This document shows, one piece after another, positions 60,355 through 64,000 of a stretch of DNA of 64,000 nucleotides (positions within the stretch are counted from its first letter, which is position 1; every line of letters begins with the position of its first letter). Both the position numbers and the translations under genes were made by a program. The stretch comes from Bacillota bacterium (GTDB lineage Bacteria > Bacillota > Clostridia > Acetivibrionales > DTU013): assembly GCA_023426125.1 (NCBI GenBank), contig JAFABI010000051.1:14556-78555 (forward strand). The letters run 5' to 3'. Below the pieces are notes generated by a model. The model was not told where the DNA came from. It did not search any database and worked only from the letters and a program-made list of their open reading frames with translations.

Positions 60355-60864
60355 ATGAATTGGTACGCTTTATTTGTATCTACCGGACGCGAGGAATATG
60401 TGGAAAAATGGATTCATTACGAATTTTTAGAGTCTGAGTGCACATGTTTTACACCTAAAAGAAAGCTCATAGAAAAGAAACAAAATCAAAAATACCAGAT
60501 AATCAGGCCATTATTCCCGGGATACATTTTTATCAACACGAATATGGATGATAATCTATACTATAAATTTATAAATATCCCCAAAGTGTTTCGCGTATTA
60601 AGAAATGGTGAATATTATGCAAGAGTGACAGAAGATGAGATGAATTTTTTACACAAAATAACAGGTAGCAGCAATGTAGTTGACCTGTCACAAGTATTCA
60701 TAATAAACTCAAAAGTAGTTGTAAAATCAGGTCCATTAACGGGTTTGGAAGGAATCGTGCAAAGGATTGATAAGCGTAGCCAGCGTGCTAGAATAGTTAT
60801 AAATTTTTTAGGTTCTCAAAAGGTTGTCGATTTAGGTATAGAAATTATTTCTATGGATAGATAA
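60355..60864 (+). CDS. loaP: NusG-paralogue antiterminator (LoaP-like)
   Basis: This 169-residue protein has an N-terminal NGN domain (NWYALFVSTGREEYVEKWI, RPLFPGYIFINT) and a C-terminal KOW domain (VVVKSGPLTGLEGIVQ, with RARIVINFLG). LoaP proteins are specialised NusG paralogues of Bacillota that promote readthrough of long polysaccharide or natural-product operons. Here the divergent 15-gene cluster is 2.7 kb away, and no long operon lies directly downstream on its strand, so its target is uncertain. The ATG at 60355 is preceded by a GCAGGTG site. Confidence 0.8.
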   Translation: MNWYALFVSTGREEYVEKWIHYEFLESECTCFTPKRKLIEKKQNQKYQIIRPLFPGYIFINTNMDDNLYYKFINIPKVFRVLRNGEYYARVTEDEMNFLHKITGSSNVVDLSQVFIINSKVVVKSGPLTGLEGIVQRIDKRSQRARIVINFLGSQKVVDLGIEIISMDR

Positions 60865-60907
60865 GTTTACCGAGCCGGAATGGCAGGCCTGCAAATTCCT
60901 TTTTCAA

Positions 60908-61735
60908 TTACCCGTTAAACGGAAAGCCGAAGCAGGTGTACTCAATATCTCTTTCAAATCCTATTTTTTCTGCCAGTTTGTACGAAGCAACATTTGTTGT
61001 TTCACAGTCCCAGTATGCCGAAAAGCCTTTATTCAGGCATTCCTTTAACACCTCAGCGGCAGCAGCCTGGCCAAACCCTTTTCTACGAAATTCCTCTTCT
61101 GTTTCTATTCCTATTGCATGAGTATTTTTTGAAATGAAGCTGGAGTAGCAAACAGATGCAATGAAATCTCCACACACGGCACAGTAGCCTATACCCTTCC
61201 CCAGAAAGTTTTCCGCCGAATCCCAGAACAAATTCAGAATATCGAATACAAAGCTCATGTTGTCAACATGTAGTGACTCAAAGAAGTCCTCGTCAATCCT
61301 TTGAATTTTGAAATTCCCATTAGCAGGTGCATTTTCAGCCGTGATTTGCTGTTTTTTGTACTTATAAACATACTGATTCCAGGTTGACAGGTTGCGCTCC
61401 TTGAGTACCTCTTTAAGAACATCATTCCACTTAGGGTTAACCCCGTTTATTTCAAACCAGCCAAGATCCAATTTCTCTGCTCTGGGAACAATGTCGGTAT
61501 CAATGAACTCATTGAAGTGTTCATTGAACGCAGGATTCTTTTCATCTCCCGCAACATAAAAACCTTCTATGCCTTTTGACCATATCAATGCCGATTTTGG
61601 ATTTTCAGGATTGTCTACAAAAATCCATCCCGGATTATTTTTTTCCATTACAGACTTAGGCTCGATATTGCATTTGTCTACATCAAGAAGTTTTTCAATA
61701 ACATAGAACATTTCCCGGTCCAATTCATATATCAT
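60908..61735 (-). CDS. GNAT-family N-acetyltransferase
   Basis: This protein of about 275 residues carries the acetyl-CoA motif A in EEEFRRKGFGQAAAAEV near residue 220 and the following FSAYWDCETTNVASYKLAEKIGF segment typical of GNAT domains. The first 130 residues are a second, degenerate half. Length and layout resemble the GNAT_acetyltr_2/ZwfA-like family. ATG 61735 follows GGAGGAGG. The substrate is unknown; it lies convergent with the LoaP-like gene. Confidence 0.8.
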   Translation of the reverse strand: MIYELDREMFYVIEKLLDVDKCNIEPKSVMEKNNPGWIFVDNPENPKSALIWSKGIEGFYVAGDEKNPAFNEHFNEFIDTDIVPRAEKLDLGWFEINGVNPKWNDVLKEVLKERNLSTWNQYVYKYKKQQITAENAPANGNFKIQRIDEDFFESLHVDNMSFVFDILNLFWDSAENFLGKGIGYCAVCGDFIASVCYSSFISKNTHAIGIETEEEFRRKGFGQAAAAEVLKECLNKGFSAYWDCETTNVASYKLAEKIGFERDIEYTCFGFPFNG

Positions 61736-61848
61736 CTTATCTTCCTCCTCCAACTACCCATATGGCTATTACTTTCACATAGTCTTCTAATTACCGGTAA
61801 TCATTTCCCCATATCCAAGTTTTGATAAACTGTAACATAATTTATTTT

Positions 61849-62616
61849 TCAATATGCCGTCTGGTTCACAACCTTCATGAAGTTCTTGGTTATATCACAG
61901 GTGTCGGTGTACGCGCCAACCTCGTTGCTGTCCCAATTGCTTCCGACGCGTTCCCGCAGTCCTTTTATCCATTGGGCGCACCGGAATTTGAATTCTCTTT
62001 GTATTTCATTGTATTTTTCCTTATGTCTTTTTAGCACCATAAGTGCCTGAGTATCAGACTTATATGCGAAATTGTGCCTGTAGTATCCCAGAAAATGCGG
62101 ATAAATTTCGGAATAAAAATCGTATCTTCTGAAAGTGTTATTGCATTTAGCATTTAGTTCATATCTATAGTCGTACAAATATTTTCCAAAACGGACTGCA
62201 GAGGCCGCTTCAGAATCAATAGACTGTAATAATTCTATAAAGGTTTCTTCACCCTCTCCACGGATTACACAATCAATCATTTCATTTTCTTCAAGCAATT
62301 CTTTTCCACTAGAAGTTGCATAAACTCCACCTACAACTATAAATATACTTGGCAATAGTCTCTTAATTTTTGATATTACATTGTATACACTATGCTTCGA
62401 TATAGAATATACTGTTAAACCTATAATATCAGGCATAAAATCTAATATTCCAGTATAATTAACCTCGTTTTCATTTGCAGCTAATAGCTTAACTTCATAA
62501 CCACTGTCTCTTAGTACAGAAGCAATAATACCTAAGCCAATTTCCTCCATTGTACCATCCATTTGGTCATTATATATAAACGCTAAAAGCACTTTAGAAT
62601 TTGACACATTTTTCAC
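61849..62616 (-). CDS. cobalamin-binding-domain protein lacking a radical SAM core
   Basis: Residues 1-130 of this 255-residue protein match the B12-binding-like Rossmann domain that precedes radical SAM barrels (EEIGLGIIASVLRDSGYEVKLL, PDIIGLTVYS, IFIVVGGVYATSSGKELL, VIRGEGEETFIEL). The CxxxCxxC motif and barrel that should follow are absent. Instead there are about 120 residues with C-terminal-like charged helices (LKRHKEKYNEIQREFKFR). It may be an internally deleted enzyme or a small stand-alone partner. GTG start. Confidence 0.65.
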   Translation of the reverse strand: MKNVSNSKVLLAFIYNDQMDGTMEEIGLGIIASVLRDSGYEVKLLAANENEVNYTGILDFMPDIIGLTVYSISKHSVYNVISKIKRLLPSIFIVVGGVYATSSGKELLEENEMIDCVIRGEGEETFIELLQSIDSEAASAVRFGKYLYDYRYELNAKCNNTFRRYDFYSEIYPHFLGYYRHNFAYKSDTQALMVLKRHKEKYNEIQREFKFRCAQWIKGLRERVGSNWDSNEVGAYTDTCDITKNFMKVVNQTAY

Positions 62617-62690
62617 CCATAAAATCCATATTAGTTATTATCATTTTTTCTAAAACTAAATTCTCAGTCCATTAATGGAGACTGCAATTA

Positions 62691-63650
62691 TTAATAAAAT
62701 TGACTAAAATCAATATTCAAAACAGGGATATCATATTCAATATTCTTTCTATATAAATTCATCCTAGCCTTTCGATCCTCATCGAAGGTATCAACATCCC
62801 AATAACAGTGAAATATAATAAATGTAAGTACTTCCCGTAGTTTTAAAAACAACGGAATTTTTTCTATCCAAAATGGTTCTATATCGCATTCTTTTCTATA
62901 TCCTTCTAAAAGGGAATTTATAACCTCAATGCTGTATGAATTAATATCTCTGCCATTAAATGAATCTTCAATAACAAAATATATCATTATCGCAAGATCG
63001 TTAATAAAATAGTGATGCTCACAATCTTGAAAATCAAATATAGTTATTTTATCGTTATGAATAAAGAAGTTGCCGTATATATCTGAATGAATCAGACCAT
63101 ATGTGTCTTTATTTTGTGGCAATTTCTTTATTTTATTAAACAAAATATTGCATTTCTCAATAATTAAATCATTACGAGCAGGTATATACTTCAAATAATT
63201 CGCTTCATTATGCTCATACCAATTGACTATATACGATTTAGTAGAATTTGAATACTCCTTTGAAAGTCTATGCATCTTACCAATTATTTGACCACATTTC
63301 TCCAACAAGTCACTACTATATTTGTTACTTGGCACAGAGTGCCCAATTGCTTTCGAGAATAAGGCAACATAAAGTTCTTTATTATCTAGTTCAATTGTCT
63401 CAATTAGGTTACCGTCTCTAGAAGGAATGACATTTGCTACATTAACATTATTATTATAAAGGTAATTAATAAAATCTACTTCTGCCTTTTGCTCTATAAA
63501 TGTTCTATAATTAGATATTCTTAATATGTAGTGTTTTCCGTATCTAACACATTCGTACAGTTCCCCGTATTCGTTCACATCGCTTATGATATCCCTGTCG
63601 ATACCATATAATTTGTTAAGCCTTTCAATAACCCTGCTATCAAGCGCCAT
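62691..63650 (-). CDS. APH-fold phosphotransferase
   Basis: This protein of about 319 residues has the aminoglycoside-phosphotransferase fold: a catalytic loop GLIHSDIYGNFF (HxDxxxxN) near residue 190 and the metal motif TIFDFQDCEHHYF with DFxD near residue 205. Relatives phosphorylate homoserine, choline, methylthioribose or antibiotics, so the substrate is open. Its A+T content is clearly higher than the biosynthetic cluster, as in the adjacent cobalamin-domain gene, suggesting a separate origin. Start ATG 63650, or GTG 63656, both near GAGGAG. Confidence 0.78.
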   Translation of the reverse strand: MALDSRVIERLNKLYGIDRDIISDVNEYGELYECVRYGKHYILRISNYRTFIEQKAEVDFINYLYNNNVNVANVIPSRDGNLIETIELDNKELYVALFSKAIGHSVPSNKYSSDLLEKCGQIIGKMHRLSKEYSNSTKSYIVNWYEHNEANYLKYIPARNDLIIEKCNILFNKIKKLPQNKDTYGLIHSDIYGNFFIHNDKITIFDFQDCEHHYFINDLAIMIYFVIEDSFNGRDINSYSIEVINSLLEGYRKECDIEPFWIEKIPLFLKLREVLTFIIFHCYWDVDTFDEDRKARMNLYRKNIEYDIPVLNIDFSQFY

Positions 63651-63879
63651 TTCCACTTATCTCCTCACAATAAATTAGTTCTTTCGGAACTCCGAACCCT
63701 ATTAAATTCATGCATTCCCAGGGATGCACCTTTTTCTTCATTCCAGAAACGAATAAAAAATTTAAACTTTTTTTATAAATTCGGTTCTTTCCAAAGTTAG
63801 ATGAATTGGCGCTTTAATTTAAGCCGCAAAAGTTTGCTTTTAAAAGTTCAAAACTGTTGCAACCAAACATAATATGCGT

Positions 63880-63945
63880 ATTCCGGATTATCCGGACGGC
63901 TATTCCGAAGGCATCCGGACAGTAAACCGGAAACATCAGGACACC
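63880..63945 (+). repeat. three tandem 22-bp repeats, possible IS21-type end
   Basis: Three imperfect direct repeats of period 22 start near 63880, 63902 and 63924, with the core ATTCCGG, then ATCCGGAC. Such tandem terminal repeats with CCGGA cores are typical of the transposase-binding ends of IS21-family elements. The transposase would lie beyond the right edge. The remaining 63660-64000 stretch shows no gene. Confidence 0.45.
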
Positions 63946-64000
63946 TTATCGATGATTTGATTCTACAATAAAGTTTCAATTCAATCAATGATTTTAAATA

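Noticed and set aside
63874..63960. Short frame beginning MRIPDYPDG at the right edge
   Set aside because: It lies entirely within the tandem 22-bp repeats, whose period creates the open frame. It has no ribosome site.

Overview
The window looks like a chromosome segment from an anaerobic, plant-polysaccharide-using Clostridia (Bacillota). The signs are many oxygen-sensitive Fe-S and radical-SAM proteins, a two-subunit iron-sulfur L-serine dehydratase, Lpl-type sugar ABC importers without their own ATPase, YesM/YesN two-component pairs, GH4 and GH127 glycosidases, strong AGGAGG ribosome binding sites and consensus sigma-A promoters. Species cannot be fixed from the sequence. No rRNA, tRNA or CRISPR array was seen.

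Layout. 0-4.5 kb: the start of an unassigned PilZ/YcgR-like protein, a VanS/VanR-like histidine kinase and regulator, and an AraC regulator. 4.6-10.3 kb: a GH4 glycosidase, a Phd-antitoxin/Uma2-nuclease fusion, two Gfo/Idh/MocA dehydrogenases and a TIM-barrel sugar isomerase/epimerase. 10.8-12.4 kb: L-serine dehydratase. 12.4-36.6 kb: a carbohydrate-uptake region with one MsmEFG-like and two LplABC-like importers, a GH127 beta-L-arabinofuranosidase-like enzyme, two YesM/YesN pairs, a QueG-like Fe-S protein and a DUF885 metallopeptidase-like protein. All three importers have the binding-protein gene first, then a strong intercistronic hairpin, then the permeases.

36.6-57.6 kb is the most unusual part. 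A minus-strand run of 15 closely spaced genes encodes three divergent acyl carrier proteins, a KAS III, a ketoreductase, an acyl-CoA dehydrogenase-like protein lacking the usual glutamate, a HemN-like radical SAM enzyme, a cobalamin-binding radical SAM enzyme, a U32-family Fe-S protein, two alpha/beta hydrolases with cysteine where the nucleophile serine should be, a methyltransferase, a PHP phosphoesterase, a stand-alone PEP-enzyme swivelling domain, an unrecognised 344-residue protein and a chorismate mutase-DAHP synthase fusion. Next comes an ABC-2 exporter operon with its own AraC-type regulator. I read this as an undescribed anaerobic biosynthetic cluster for an acyl-carrier-bound, possibly shikimate-linked metabolite, plus export. 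The product cannot be deduced.

57.9-64 kb: a second GH127-like enzyme with Ig-like domains, a LoaP-like NusG paralogue behind a large dyad, a GNAT acetyltransferase, a cobalamin-domain protein with no radical SAM core, an APH-fold kinase, and at the right edge three tandem 22-bp repeats that resemble an IS21-type end.

Repeats and regulation. A roughly 100-bp MITE-like inverted repeat occurs at 0.4 and 30.7 kb. A GC-rich inverted repeat occurs at 3.4 and 48.2 kb, with fragments at 10.4-10.5 kb. A roughly 70-bp block containing a perfect TTGACA-17-TATAAT promoter precedes both the DUF885 gene and the exporter operon. A 17-bp element overlaps the -35 box of both Lpl binding-protein genes.
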